Below, piece after piece: positions 16,916 through 25,571 of a stretch of DNA of 46,903 nucleotides. Below the pieces are notes generated by a model that saw nothing but the letters and a program-made list of their open reading frames with translations, was not told where the DNA came from and made no database searches. Numbering within the stretch: the stretch's first letter is position 1; each line of letters begins with the position of its first letter. The stretch spans positions 1 to 46,903 of the forward strand of contig JAQTLU010000007.1 of NCBI GenBank assembly GCA_028714735.1. The letters are read 5' to 3'. A program made the translations under genes and the position numbers. The stretch comes from Gallionellaceae bacterium. GTDB taxonomy: Bacteria > Pseudomonadota > Gammaproteobacteria > Burkholderiales > Thiobacillaceae.

Positions 16916-18214
16916 ATGACCGTGAACGTCAACCGCCGCCGCCTGCTCGCCGGTCTCGCCGCCGTCCTGGTCGCGCCGCCCCTGCTGGCCGCCGAGGCGC
17001 GCCGGACGGTGCGGGTGCTGACCGCCTATCCGGACGCCGTGGTGTCCCGCTTCGAGGCCGCCTTCGAGGCCGCCCACCCGGAATACCGCCTGCAGGTCGT
17101 CTGGCGCATGCCGCACGACGCCCAGCCCTATCTCGAACAGCCCGGCCAGAACGGCGTCGACGTCTTCTGGTCGGCCTCGCCGAGGGTGTTCTCGGCCCTG
17201 GCCCGCTCCAGTCGCCTGCAGAAGCTGAACTTGGACACTACCGGCCTGCCCGACCGTATCGGCAACGCCCCGCTGGCCGACCCGGACGGCTACACCCGCT
17301 GCACCGAGATGGCCGGCTACGGCTTCGTGGTCAACCCCGGCGCCCTGGCCGGGCTGGGCCTGCCGGCGCCGGCCGACTGGTCCGACCTGGCCGATGCCCG
17401 CTACGCCGGCCGCATCGCCCTGCCCATCCCGGCCCGGGTCGGTTTCGCCCCGCCCATGGTCGAGATCGTCCTCCAGGCCTTGGGCTGGCAGGCCGGCTGG
17501 GCCCTGTGGAGCGAGATCGCCGGCAACTCGGTGCTGCTCGACCGCAACTCCACCTTCGTCACCGACGAGGTGGCCAGCGGCCGCCTGCCGGTCGGCCTTT
17601 CGATCGATTTCTTCGTCGCCTCGGCGATCGCCAACGGTGCCCCGGTGCGCTTTGATTACCCGCGCCACGGCGGCATCAACCCGGCCCAGGTCGCCCTTCC
17701 CGCCGAGGCGCCCAACCCGGACGGCGGCCGCGCCTTCGCGCAATTCGTCCTGTCCGAGGCCGGCCAGCGCATGCTGGCCCATCCCGACATCCGCAAGCTG
17801 CCGGTGCGGCCGTCGGTGTACGCCGACCTGCCGGCCGCCTACTACAACCCGTTCGTTGCCGCTTCCCTGGGCGCCTTCGACTACGACGGCGAGACCGCGC
17901 GCACCCGACTGGCCCTGAGCGCGGCCCTGTTCGAGCAGGTGTTCGTCGCCGACCATGCCGAGCACAGCGCCCTCTGGCGCCGCTTGCATGCCGCCGAGGC
18001 GGCCGGCAAGGATGTCGCGGCGGCGCGCCGGGCCTTGACGACCATGCCGATGGTTGCAACGGCGGCGGCCGACCCGGCCCTGCGCGGCCTGTTCCAGGGC
18101 CGCCTGGAAGGCAGCGCCGGCGAACCGGCGAGCCGGGTCGAGCTGGCCTGGCGCACCGAGGCGGCAGCCCGCCGGGCCGAGGCCGACACCCTCCTGAAAG
18201 GAGTCGGAGCATGA
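16916..18214 (+). CDS. ABC-type solute-binding protein (Fe3+-type, extracellular family 1) without its own permease
   Basis: 432 residues. The N terminus NRRRLLAGLAAVLVAPPLLAA-EA has a twin-Arg look and could be Tat- or Sec-exported. The mature part starts TVRVLTAYPDAVVSRFEAAFEAAHPEYRLQVVW, typical of binding proteins for Fe3+, molybdate-like or organic ligands (FbpA/ModA-like fold), with WSDLADARYAGRIALPIP and a C-terminal helical extension of about 100 residues that is longer than usual. No cognate ABC permease or ATPase is next to it. It could be a second capture protein or feed a transporter elsewhere. It overlaps the following gene (ATGA). Confidence 0.8.
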   Translation: MTVNVNRRRLLAGLAAVLVAPPLLAAEARRTVRVLTAYPDAVVSRFEAAFEAAHPEYRLQVVWRMPHDAQPYLEQPGQNGVDVFWSASPRVFSALARSSRLQKLNLDTTGLPDRIGNAPLADPDGYTRCTEMAGYGFVVNPGALAGLGLPAPADWSDLADARYAGRIALPIPARVGFAPPMVEIVLQALGWQAGWALWSEIAGNSVLLDRNSTFVTDEVASGRLPVGLSIDFFVASAIANGAPVRFDYPRHGGINPAQVALPAEAPNPDGGRAFAQFVLSEAGQRMLAHPDIRKLPVRPSVYADLPAAYYNPFVAASLGAFDYDGETARTRLALSAALFEQVFVADHAEHSALWRRLHAAEAAGKDVAAARRALTTMPMVATAAADPALRGLFQGRLEGSAGEPASRVELAWRTEAAARRAEADTLLKGVGA

Positions 18215-19554
18215 AGCTGCACCATCTGGCTGGCGGCCTCGCCGCCCTATGCCTGGCCGCCGGCGCCCTCGCCAGCGATCCCGTCACCGTTGCCGACGCC
18301 GGCCGCGACGCCTACAGCCAGCCCTTCCCTGGCCTCACCGACACCGAGCGCGACCATTTCTTCCGCGGCCGTTCCCTGTTCCGGCAGAGCTGGGTGGTCT
18401 CGCCCGCCAGGGACACCCAGATCGACGGCCTCGGCCCGCTCTACAACCGCCTCGCCTGCGTGTCCTGCCATGCCCGCAATGGCCGCGGCTTCGCCCCGGA
18501 CCGGCCGGGCGAGCGCATGCAGACCATGCTCCTGCGCCTGTCGGTGCCGGGCATCGACGCGCACGGCGGCCCCCTGCCGCACCCGGCCTACGGCGGCCAG
18601 TTCAACGAGGAGGGCATCCCTGGCGTGCCCGGCGAGGGCCGCGCCGAGACCGCCTGGAGCGAGACCGAGGTGACCCTGGCCGGCGGCGAAGTGGTCAGGC
18701 TGCGCCAGCCCGCCTTCAGCTTCAGCGAACTGGCCTACGGCCCACTCGACCCGGTCCTGGTGTCGGCGCGCATCGGCCAGCCGGTGTTCGGCATGGGCCT
18801 GCTCGACGCCGTGAGCGCCGAGGAACTCGACCGCATGGCCGCCGAGGCCAAGCCGGACGGCGTCACCGGCCGGGTCAACCGGGTCTGGGATGCCGCCGCC
18901 GGGCGGGCCGTGGCCGGCCGCCTGGGCTACAAGGCCAACATGGCCAATCTGCGCCAGCAGATCGCCGGCGCCATGCTGGGCGACCTGGGCATCACCTCGC
19001 CCCTGTTCGGGGAACAGAACTGCAGCCCGGTCCAGGCCGAATGCCGCCAGGCGCCCGACGGCGGCCACCCGGAACTGACCGCCGAGCAGCTCGATGACCT
19101 GGAGTTCTACCTGGCCCACTTGGCGGTGCCGCAACGGCGCAACGCCGACGACCCCCAGGTGGGCCAGGGCGAGCGCCTGTTCGCCGCCAGCGGCTGCACC
19201 GCCTGCCACCGGCCCCTGGTGGTGACCGGCGAACATCCGAAGTATCCGCGCCTGGCGCAGCGGGCCATCGCGCCCTACAGCGACCTGCTCGTGCACGACC
19301 TGGGCGAGGGCCTGGCCGACCACCGGCCGGACTTCCTCGCCAACGGCCGGGAATGGCGCACCGCCCCGCTCTGGGGCATCGGCCTGGCCGGGCTGATCGG
19401 CGAGCGGGTCGGCTACCTGCACGACGGCCGCGCCCGCAACCTGCTCGAAGCGGTGCTCTGGCATGGCGGCGAGGCGGCCCCGGCGCAGGCGCGCTTCACC
19501 GCCCTGACGCCGGCGGAGCGGGCCGCCGTGCTGGCCTTTCTGGGCAGCCTGTAG
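18211..19554 (+). CDS. Di-haem oxidoreductase (COG3488 thiol oxidoreductase-like)
   Basis: 447 residues, signal peptide ending GALAS-DPV. Two haem c sites: CVSCH (residue 83) and CTACH (329), in the arrangement of the large di-haem family distantly related to cytochrome c peroxidases. FFRGRSLFRQSWV and LGPLYNRLACVSCHARNGRG are typical of the first domain; GERLFAASGCTACHRP and YLHDGRARNLLEAVLWHGGEA of the second. Members are often encoded with metal uptake genes, and here it closes a TonB/ABC operon, so redox handling of the imported metal or chelate in the periplasm is a fair inference. The start overlaps the previous stop. Confidence 0.85.
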   Translation: MKLHHLAGGLAALCLAAGALASDPVTVADAGRDAYSQPFPGLTDTERDHFFRGRSLFRQSWVVSPARDTQIDGLGPLYNRLACVSCHARNGRGFAPDRPGERMQTMLLRLSVPGIDAHGGPLPHPAYGGQFNEEGIPGVPGEGRAETAWSETEVTLAGGEVVRLRQPAFSFSELAYGPLDPVLVSARIGQPVFGMGLLDAVSAEELDRMAAEAKPDGVTGRVNRVWDAAAGRAVAGRLGYKANMANLRQQIAGAMLGDLGITSPLFGEQNCSPVQAECRQAPDGGHPELTAEQLDDLEFYLAHLAVPQRRNADDPQVGQGERLFAASGCTACHRPLVVTGEHPKYPRLAQRAIAPYSDLLVHDLGEGLADHRPDFLANGREWRTAPLWGIGLAGLIGERVGYLHDGRARNLLEAVLWHGGEAAPAQARFTALTPAERAAVLAFLGSL

Positions 19555-19588
19555 CTACCATGGCGGCCATCACCTGGAGAGCACCCGC

Positions 19589-20038
19589 ATGGACATCCGC
19601 ATCGACTTCGCCACCGCCGCCGACCTGCCGCACCTGGCCGACCTGCTGGCGGAACTGTTCGGCCTGGAGAGCGACTTCGCGCCCGACCGGGCCAAGCAGC
19701 TGGCCGGCCTGCGCCTGATCCTGGACCACCCGGCCCTGGGCCGGCTGTTCGTCCTCCGGGTCGACGGCGAGGTGGCCGGCATGGCCAACGCCCTGGTCAC
19801 GGTCAGCACCGCCGAGGGTGGCCGGGTCCTGCTGCTGGAGGATGTCATCGTGCGCGGCCGCCAACGCGGCGCCGGTCTCGGCCGTCGCCTGGTCGAGCAG
19901 GTGTTCGACTGGGCGCGCGCCGAGGGGATGACCCGGGTCACCCTGCTGGCCGACCGCGCCAACGCGCCGGCCCTGGCCTTCTACGAGCGGCTCGGCTTCG
20001 AGCCTTCGGCCATGCGGGTGCTGCGCCGGCCGCTCTGA
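19589..20038 (+). CDS. GNAT-family N-acetyltransferase
   Basis: 149 residues. The acetyl-CoA-binding motif A is visible in LLEDVIVRGRQRGAGLGRRLVEQVFDWAR, followed by VTLLADRANAPALAFYERLGFEPSAMRVLRR, the usual end of the fold. It starts at ATG 19589 after CTGGAGAGCACC, 34 bases behind the di-haem gene, so it may be the last gene of the operon. The substrate is unknown. The next gene is convergent and ends only one base away. Confidence 0.88.
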   Translation: MDIRIDFATAADLPHLADLLAELFGLESDFAPDRAKQLAGLRLILDHPALGRLFVLRVDGEVAGMANALVTVSTAEGGRVLLLEDVIVRGRQRGAGLGRRLVEQVFDWARAEGMTRVTLLADRANAPALAFYERLGFEPSAMRVLRRPL

Positions 20039-20039
20039 G

Positions 20040-20438
20040 TCAAGGCAGGCGCAGTACCGGTGGCGGCCACGACGACTCCGGCACGACATGCAGGTGCGCC
20101 TTCTCGTCCGCTCCGGTGGCAGCCACGAACAGAGGCGCCAGCGCCGAGGCGTCGCCGTCCGCGAGGACCAGCCGGAAGCGGTTGTAAGCCTGGGCATCCC
20201 GCTCCCGTCGGCCGGCCTCGGCCAGTGCCGGCAGCCGATCCGGCCAGGGCCGGCCGGGAACGGCCCGGACCAGATAGATCAGCAGGCGCTGGCCGATCAC
20301 GATGCGGGCGAACGGCACCGGGTCATCGGCCAGGCGGCCGCTATCGAGGCTGATCGAGCGGAACACCGCCTCCTCGCAGCCGCAGCCCAGGGCGTTGCGG
20401 GCGAACTCGGCGATGGCCTGGTGGTCGTGCGGGGTCAT
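20040..20438 (-). CDS. Protein of unknown function with GCGCEEAVF motif
   Basis: 132 residues, starting with MTPHDHQAIAEFARNALGCGCEEAVFRSI. The clustered Cys (CGC) near the N terminus followed by EEAVF looks like a small family of Cys-containing proteins, but I do not recognise a function. No signal peptide or membrane segment. The start overlaps the stop of the K+ channel gene (ATGA on the minus strand), so the two are co-transcribed. Confidence 0.7.
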   Translation of the reverse strand: MTPHDHQAIAEFARNALGCGCEEAVFRSISLDSGRLADDPVPFARIVIGQRLLIYLVRAVPGRPWPDRLPALAEAGRRERDAQAYNRFRLVLADGDASALAPLFVAATGADEKAHLHVVPESSWPPPVLRLP

Positions 20439-21247
20439 GGTGCAGGGGGTGGCGGCAACGGCTTGCCGCAATGGGGGCAGACGCCGGCCGGGGCCTGTTC
20501 GCCCGGCCGGCTCAACTCGATGAACGCCGAGCCGAGGATGCCCACCGGCAGGGCGAACAGGCCGATGCCCATGATCGCGACGACCGCGCCCATGATCTTG
20601 CCCAGCAGGGTTACCGGATACATGTCGCCGTAGCCCACCGTGGTCAGCGTCATGACGCCCCACCACATGGCGGCGGGAATGCTCGAAAAGGCCTCCGGCT
20701 GGCTGTCGTGCTCGGCCAGGTACATCAGCGACGAGGCGATCACCAGCATGAGCAGCATCAGCATGAGGGAGAGCACGAGTTCCTCCCGTTTCCGGCTCAC
20801 CGCCAGCCCCATGGTCTGGACGGCGCGGGAGTAGCGGCCCAGCTTGGCGAGCCGGAGCATCCTGGCCAGGCGCAACAGGCGCAGGAAGCGCAGGTCCACG
20901 CCCATCCAGGTGATCAGCGCGGGCAGCACCGCGAGCAGGTCGACGATGGCCAGCGGGGTGGTGGCGAAACGCAGTCGCCCGACCAGCGCGGAGGCATAGC
21001 GCGGGTCCTCCCGGCAGGCCCATAGCCTGAGGCCGTATTCGAGCGTGAACACCAGCACCGAAAAGGCCTCGAAGGCATCCAGCCAGGGACCGTAGCGCAA
21101 CTGGACCGCGGCCACGCTGCCGGCGATGACGGCCAGGACATTGAGCACGATCAGCGCCACCAGGCCAAGGCTGATGGCCCGGCCGAGGCGGTCAGCGCCG
21201 CCGCCGAGGGTCTGGAAGACGCGTTGGCGGAGGGGCGGCAGGCTCAT
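20435..21247 (-). CDS. Voltage-gated-type potassium channel (six-helix)
   Basis: 270 residues from ATG 21245-21247. Helices S1-S6 are visible. S4 carries regularly spaced Arg/Lys (DLRFLRLLRLARMLRLAKLGRYSRAV), and the pore loop has the selectivity filter TTVGYGD (about 203-209), so it should be a K+-selective Kv-type channel. The C-terminal tail holds a CPHCGKPLPPPP zinc-ribbon-like pair. It resembles bacterial Kv channels of about 250-300 residues. The frame stays open further upstream, but this Met begins the conserved part. Confidence 0.9.
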   Translation of the reverse strand: MSLPPLRQRVFQTLGGGADRLGRAISLGLVALIVLNVLAVIAGSVAAVQLRYGPWLDAFEAFSVLVFTLEYGLRLWACREDPRYASALVGRLRFATTPLAIVDLLAVLPALITWMGVDLRFLRLLRLARMLRLAKLGRYSRAVQTMGLAVSRKREELVLSLMLMLLMLVIASSLMYLAEHDSQPEAFSSIPAAMWWGVMTLTTVGYGDMYPVTLLGKIMGAVVAIMGIGLFALPVGILGSAFIELSRPGEQAPAGVCPHCGKPLPPPPAP

Positions 21248-21359
21248 GCCGCGACGGCCCGGAAAATGGCGTTCAAGAAACCGGCTGCACTTCGCATGCT
21301 GTCCTCTGCCTCGTTGTGAACTTCGACCCGGTGGATTGTAGACGAGCGGACGCGCTGGT

Positions 21360-22082
21360 TTACGCCGCCGCCACCATGCGCAGGCGCCAGCGCAGCGGCG
21401 GCTGCAACGACAGCGCGCCCAGGGCGCCGAGGCCCGAGGCCTGCAGTTCGCCCAGTCCGCGCAAGGCCTCCGGTCCCATGGCAAGGGCGGCCAGGCGGTC
21501 GGCACGCAACTCGAAGGACCAGTGCAGGGCCAGCCAGGCGGCGGAAAAGGCCGCCAGCATCAGCCAGGTGCGCGGGTCCGAATAGTTGTCGGGCCACAGT
21601 ACCGTCAGCGCCAGGATCGGCAGGGCAGCGGCCAGGCGCTGGGCGAGGCTGCCGTGTGCCAGGGCCCGTGCAAGAAGAAAGCGCAGTCCGAACGGGCCCA
21701 GGCGAGCCACCATGCCGGACGAGAGAAAGACCTGGCTGTGCCCGGGCAGCAGGCCGGCGGTGACGATGAACGGGGCCGGATGCTCGGCCAGGGTGACCGG
21801 CAGCTTGGGCAGCCGGAAGTGGGCATTGCGCAATGCCGCCAGGCTATGGGCCACGGTTTCGTGCCCGGGTCCGGCATCGACTTCCCGCATGACCAGCGCC
21901 CGGCAGAGTTGCGGGCCATACCAGAACAAGGCCAGCAACAGCGCCCCCTGATAAAGGTTGTACAGCAGCAGATAGGCCGGGTCCTGGGCCAGGGAGTTCG
22001 GGACCAGCAGGTCCGGGGCGAAAAAGGCCAGGCTGCTGGCAATCAGGAATGTCCAGGTGCGGCGGGGTGAAGATGGAATCAT
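21360..22082 (-). CDS. M48-like membrane protein lacking the zinc-protease motif
   Basis: 240 residues with two N-terminal hydrophobic helices and two more near 165-195. The order of motifs follows M48 (HtpX/Ste24-type) proteases: SSGMVARLGPFGLRFLLARALAHGSLAQRL lies where such enzymes have the HEXXH helix, and SFELRADRLAALAMG matches the downstream E..AD motif. The HEXXH itself is replaced by RALAH, so the protein should not bind zinc or cut peptides in the usual way. It may be an inactive relative. The start is ATG at 22080-22082. Confidence 0.65.
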   Translation of the reverse strand: MIPSSPRRTWTFLIASSLAFFAPDLLVPNSLAQDPAYLLLYNLYQGALLLALFWYGPQLCRALVMREVDAGPGHETVAHSLAALRNAHFRLPKLPVTLAEHPAPFIVTAGLLPGHSQVFLSSGMVARLGPFGLRFLLARALAHGSLAQRLAAALPILALTVLWPDNYSDPRTWLMLAAFSAAWLALHWSFELRADRLAALAMGPEALRGLGELQASGLGALGALSLQPPLRWRLRMVAAA

Positions 22083-22166
22083 GGCGATATTTTCATCCCG
22101 AACCGGTACGGCTGTCTTAAGATCTGCTTAATGGATACGGCAAGCGGCCCGGCCCGGCCGGGGGAT

Positions 22167-22182
22167 TGTACGGAATGCGACA
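22167..22182 (+). promoter_or_regulatory. NifA upstream activator site (LRV operon)
   Basis: TGTACGGAATGCGACA is a TGT-N10-ACA site, the binding pattern of NifA, located about 89 bp before the sigma-54 promoter at 22256. Confidence 0.75.
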
Positions 22183-22255
22183 AAGCCCCGTCGCGATGTC
22201 GGCAAAGGCTCGGGTCGGGTTTTCGCGAGCCCAGTCGCCAAGCGGTCCGCCGCCT

Positions 22256-22271
22256 TGGCACGCGGGTTGCT
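22256..22271 (+). promoter_or_regulatory. Sigma-54 promoter (LRV operon)
   Basis: TGGCACGCGGGTTGCT matches the consensus TGGCACG-N4-TTGCT completely, with GG (22257-22258) and GC (22269-22270) ten bases apart. Confidence 0.85.
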
Positions 22272-22317
22272 GTTACCGGTTGGATTAAACTGGAGCACCT
22301 TGCCCCATGACCTCGCC

Positions 22318-23076
22318 ATGCCCGCATTAAAGCTGCTCAAGGAAGTGCCGAAGGCGGATTGCGCTACCTGCCCGCATCGCGACGTGACCCTGCCTGTCGG
22401 CCGTTGCGTGCCCGGCGACGTCTGCCTGATCGCCCACAGCGGCCGGCAGATCGACCGTTTCCTGCGCCGCAACCCGGACTACGCCGAGGCCTGCCTGACC
22501 GACGCCTTCTGGGAGCGGCGCGCGATCGCCATCCGTTATGCGTCGCTGGCGGCGGTGCGTCCGCTGGCGAAGGATGCCGACGAGGCGGTGCGCCGGGCAG
22601 TGGCCATGCGCCTGCCGGCGGACGAACTGATCGGGTTGATGAACGACTCGGACCGCGAGGTCCGGATCACGGTGGCGGCGCGGATGCCGACAGGCAAGCT
22701 GTCCCTGATGATGGGCGACCCGGATTACATGGTGCGCCTGCAGGTGGCAAGCCGCATGCCGCATGGCTCGTTGCCGCGCATGGCGCATGACCCGGACCGC
22801 GAGGTGCGCAAGGAAGTGGCGCGGCGCCTGCCGGCCTTCGCGCTGGCACGCCTGGCGGCCGACGAGGACGCCGAAGTCCGGCGCATCGCGGCTGGGCGGA
22901 TGCTGCCGGAGGACGCCGCCGGCCTGCTGGCCGACGACGACTGGCTGGTGCGTCTGGAGGCGGCCCGTCGGGCGGCGCCGGAAACGCTGTCGGCCCTGGT
23001 CGACGACCCCGAGCCTGAAGTGCGGGCGGTCGTCCTGGCGCGACTGAATGGAACACCTGATCGAGAGGAAGCATAA
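22318..23076 (+). CDS. LRV-type leucine-rich repeat variant protein with an Fe-S cluster domain (nif-associated)
   Basis: 252 residues. Four Cys near the N terminus (C15, C18, C30, C36; CATCPHRD...GRCVPGDVC) fit the [4Fe-4S] domain of the LRV protein encoded with nif genes in Azotobacter. The remainder is a series of about eight short helical repeats with DPDxxVRxxVAxRMP-like wording (MNDSDREVRITVAARMPTGKLSLMMGDPDYMVRLQVASRMP). The function in nitrogen fixation is unknown; a scaffold or redox role is possible. It is driven by the NifA site and sigma-54 promoter just upstream. ATG 22318 is used; a TTG at 22300 with a nearer GGAG is a rival start. The next gene begins at the base after its stop. 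Confidence 0.85.
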   Translation: MPALKLLKEVPKADCATCPHRDVTLPVGRCVPGDVCLIAHSGRQIDRFLRRNPDYAEACLTDAFWERRAIAIRYASLAAVRPLAKDADEAVRRAVAMRLPADELIGLMNDSDREVRITVAARMPTGKLSLMMGDPDYMVRLQVASRMPHGSLPRMAHDPDREVRKEVARRLPAFALARLAADEDAEVRRIAAGRMLPEDAAGLLADDDWLVRLEAARRAAPETLSALVDDPEPEVRAVVLARLNGTPDREEA

Positions 23077-24039
23077 ATGAGGTCCTGCACCCCCGACGAA
23101 ACGACCCTGCAACGGTTCATCGCCGAACTGGAGGCGTCAGCGCCGAAACCCCACCATAGCGGCCTGCTGGCCAGCGCGGCCCGCCTGGATCTGGACTGCA
23201 CCTTCCGTTTCGCCCTGACGCGGGGCAGCTGGTATCGCCCGGGCGGCCTGATCCGGACCGACGGCACGCTGGTCACCGACGACCTCGAACGCTGGGCCGA
23301 AGAGAAACTGGCGGCCTGCGACGGCGACCTCGCGGAGCTGATCGATCGTCATGCTGCGGAAGACCTGCTGGCAACCCGCCACGCCGGCCGCACCCATTTC
23401 TTCGTTGCCGCCTACGGCCCGGCTCCGGCCGATTTCATGCAGCTCGAGGTGGAAGAACTGCAGGAAGTGCTCGACCGCCGCCTGATCGACCCCAAGCGCC
23501 CGCCGACCGATCTCGGCGAGTTGATCGACCCGCTCAAGCCGCTGTCCCAGGATGCCCAGCCGGTGGGCCGGACGTATTACCGGTTCCGCCGGCTGACCGA
23601 CATGCGCCGGGTCCAGGCCGGGCAGCCGGCGGCCGGCTTCGGGCCGTCGCCGCTGGCGCGTTTCATGGCCGAATGGCAGCAAAGCCGCGCCGCCGATCGC
23701 GGCCATTTCAGCGACCACTGGATACTGGCCGTGCGCGAACACCAGGACCGTTATCACAACAAGCTGGTCAGCGCCGCGCCGGTCTCGCGCCATGCGCGCA
23801 AGCTGAAGAGCTTCCACTGGCATCCGGACCTGCGCGGCGTCGAACTGGGCGACCAGATCCACGCCTTCGACCGGGTCGGCTACCCCTCAGCCTGGTATTT
23901 CCACCTGGTCTCGGGCGCCCTGACGCCCACCGCCGTGGCCTACGCGACCGTGGAAGACATCGACTCCGGCTACAGCTACCTGGCGGAAAAGGACGCGGAA
24001 TTGTTGCGCGGCTGGGTGACCGAACCCTATTCGGTATGA
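23077..24039 (+). CDS. Protein of unknown function, co-transcribed with the LRV protein (nif regulon)
   Basis: 320 residues, ATG directly behind the LRV stop. Soluble, mixed alpha/beta, no signal peptide and no cofactor motif I recognise. Notable stretches are FRFALTRGSWYRPGGLI, LEVEELQEVLDRRLIDPKRPPTDLGELIDP and FHWHPDLRGVELGDQIHAFDRVGYPSAWYFHLV. It is under the same NifA/sigma-54 promoter as the LRV gene and just upstream of nifE, so it is very likely a nitrogen-fixation accessory protein. No firm family or activity can be given. Confidence 0.75.
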   Translation: MRSCTPDETTLQRFIAELEASAPKPHHSGLLASAARLDLDCTFRFALTRGSWYRPGGLIRTDGTLVTDDLERWAEEKLAACDGDLAELIDRHAAEDLLATRHAGRTHFFVAAYGPAPADFMQLEVEELQEVLDRRLIDPKRPPTDLGELIDPLKPLSQDAQPVGRTYYRFRRLTDMRRVQAGQPAAGFGPSPLARFMAEWQQSRAADRGHFSDHWILAVREHQDRYHNKLVSAAPVSRHARKLKSFHWHPDLRGVELGDQIHAFDRVGYPSAWYFHLVSGALTPTAVAYATVEDIDSGYSYLAEKDAELLRGWVTEPYSV

Positions 24040-24043
24040 CCGT

Positions 24044-24059
24044 TGTCGGCTTTGCGACA
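24044..24059 (+). promoter_or_regulatory. NifA upstream activator site of nifE
   Basis: TGTCGGCTTTGCGACA is TGT-N10-ACA, centred about 61 bp before the sigma-54 promoter. It differs by one base from the site upstream of nifN. Confidence 0.85.
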
Positions 24060-24104
24060 GCGCTGGCAGGGGTGGTAATCCCTGTAAATCAACGGGTTGG
24101 GTTC

Positions 24105-24120
24105 TGGCATGGCGCTTGCA
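24105..24120 (+). promoter_or_regulatory. Sigma-54 promoter of nifE
   Basis: TGGCATGGCGCTTGCA has GG (24106-24107) and GC (24118-24119) separated by 10 bases and is one base off the consensus. It lies 32 bp before the nifE start. Confidence 0.85.
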
Positions 24121-24151
24121 GAGGTAAGGGCGTAACCACAGGGTAACCGCC

Positions 24152-25558
24152 ATGCAAACCACCAAACAGATCGCCGAATTGCTCAACGAACCGGCCTGCG
24201 CGCACAACGCCAAGGAGAAATCCGGCTGCGCCAAGCCCAAGCCGGGCGCCACTGCGGGCGGTTGTTCCTTCGATGGCGCCCAGATCGCGCTGCTGCCGAT
24301 CGCCGACGTCGCCCACATCGTGCACGGCCCGATCGCCTGTGCCGGATCGAGCTGGGACAACCGGGGCACCCGTTCCAGCGGTCCGACCCTGTACAAGATC
24401 GGCATGACCACCGACCTGACCGAACAGGACGTGATCATGGGCCGGGGCGAAAAGCGGCTGTTCCACGCCATCAAGCAGGCCGTGGACGAGTACCATCCGC
24501 CCGCCGTGTTCGTCTACAACACCTGCGTCCCGGCCCTGGTCGGCGACGACGTCGAGGGCATCTGCAAGGCCGCCTCGGAGCGGGTCGGCGTGCCGGTCAT
24601 CCCGGTCGACGCGGCCGGCTTCTATGGCACCAAGAACCTGGGCAACCGACTGGCCGGCGAGGCCATGTTCAAGTACGTCATCGGCACCCGCGAGCCGGAG
24701 CCGGCCAAGCCGCACCCGGCCGGCATCGCCACGCACGACGTCTGCATGGTCGGCGAATACAACATCGCCGGCGAGTTCTGGCACGTCGCACCGCTGTTCG
24801 ACGAACTCGGCCTGCGCATCCTCGGCAACCTGTCCGGCGATGCCCGCTTCCATGAGGTGCAGACCATGCACCGGGCCAAGGCCAACATGGTGGTCTGCGC
24901 CAAGGCCCTGCTCAACGTCGCGCGCAAGCTGCAGACCAATTTCGGCGTGCCCTTCTTCGAGGGCAGCTTCTATGGCGTCACCGACACCTCCAACGCCTTC
25001 CGCGAGTTCGCCCGCCTGATCGGCGATCCCGACCTGACCGCCCGCACCGAGGCCATGATCGTCCGCGAGGAGGCCAGGGCGCACGCCCTGCTGGAACCCT
25101 GGCGCGCCCGCCTCAAGGGCAAGCGGGTCCTGCTCTACACCGGCGGCGTGAAGTCCTGGTCCATCGTCTCCGCCCTGCAGGACCTGGGCATGGAAGTGGT
25201 CGCCACCGGCACCGGAAAGTCGACCGAGGAAGACAAGGCACGCATCCGCGAGCTGATGGGCGAGAAGACCAAGATGATCACCGACGGCAGCCCCAAGGCC
25301 CTGATCGGCGTGGTCAAGGAATACCAGGCCGACATCCTGATCGCCGGCGGCCGCAACATGTACACCGCCCTGAAGGCGCGCATCCCCTTCCTGGACATCA
25401 ACCAGGAACGTGAATTCGCCTACGCCGGCTATGCCGGCATGGCCGAACTGGCGCGGCAACTGGCGCTGACCATGGAAAGCCCGGTGTGGGCGGCGGTGAG
25501 GAAGCCGGCGCCGTGGCGGAAATCGGCGCCGGGAACCGAACTGGCCGGGCAGGATTGA
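24152..25558 (+). CDS. nifE: NifE, FeMo-cofactor scaffold subunit
   Basis: 468 residues, the usual length. With NifN it forms the tetramer on which the NifB product (NifB-co) is turned into FeMo-co before transfer to NifDK. NifE-type sequence is clear: [70 protein letters not shown], and [39 protein letters not shown]. The conserved cluster-binding Cys residues are present. It is preceded by its own NifA site and sigma-54 promoter. Unusually, nifN does not follow; it lies about 7.2 kb further downstream. Confidence 0.97.
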   Translation: MQTTKQIAELLNEPACAHNAKEKSGCAKPKPGATAGGCSFDGAQIALLPIADVAHIVHGPIACAGSSWDNRGTRSSGPTLYKIGMTTDLTEQDVIMGRGEKRLFHAIKQAVDEYHPPAVFVYNTCVPALVGDDVEGICKAASERVGVPVIPVDAAGFYGTKNLGNRLAGEAMFKYVIGTREPEPAKPHPAGIATHDVCMVGEYNIAGEFWHVAPLFDELGLRILGNLSGDARFHEVQTMHRAKANMVVCAKALLNVARKLQTNFGVPFFEGSFYGVTDTSNAFREFARLIGDPDLTARTEAMIVREEARAHALLEPWRARLKGKRVLLYTGGVKSWSIVSALQDLGMEVVATGTGKSTEEDKARIRELMGEKTKMITDGSPKALIGVVKEYQADILIAGGRNMYTALKARIPFLDINQEREFAYAGYAGMAELARQLALTMESPVWAAVRKPAPWRKSAPGTELAGQD

Positions 25559-25571
25559 GTAGGAACACGAC

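Noticed and set aside
21245-21298. 17-codon minus-strand ORF ending at the K+ channel start (ATGA overlap)
   Set aside because: It could be a leader peptide, but the length and sequence give too little support to annotate it.
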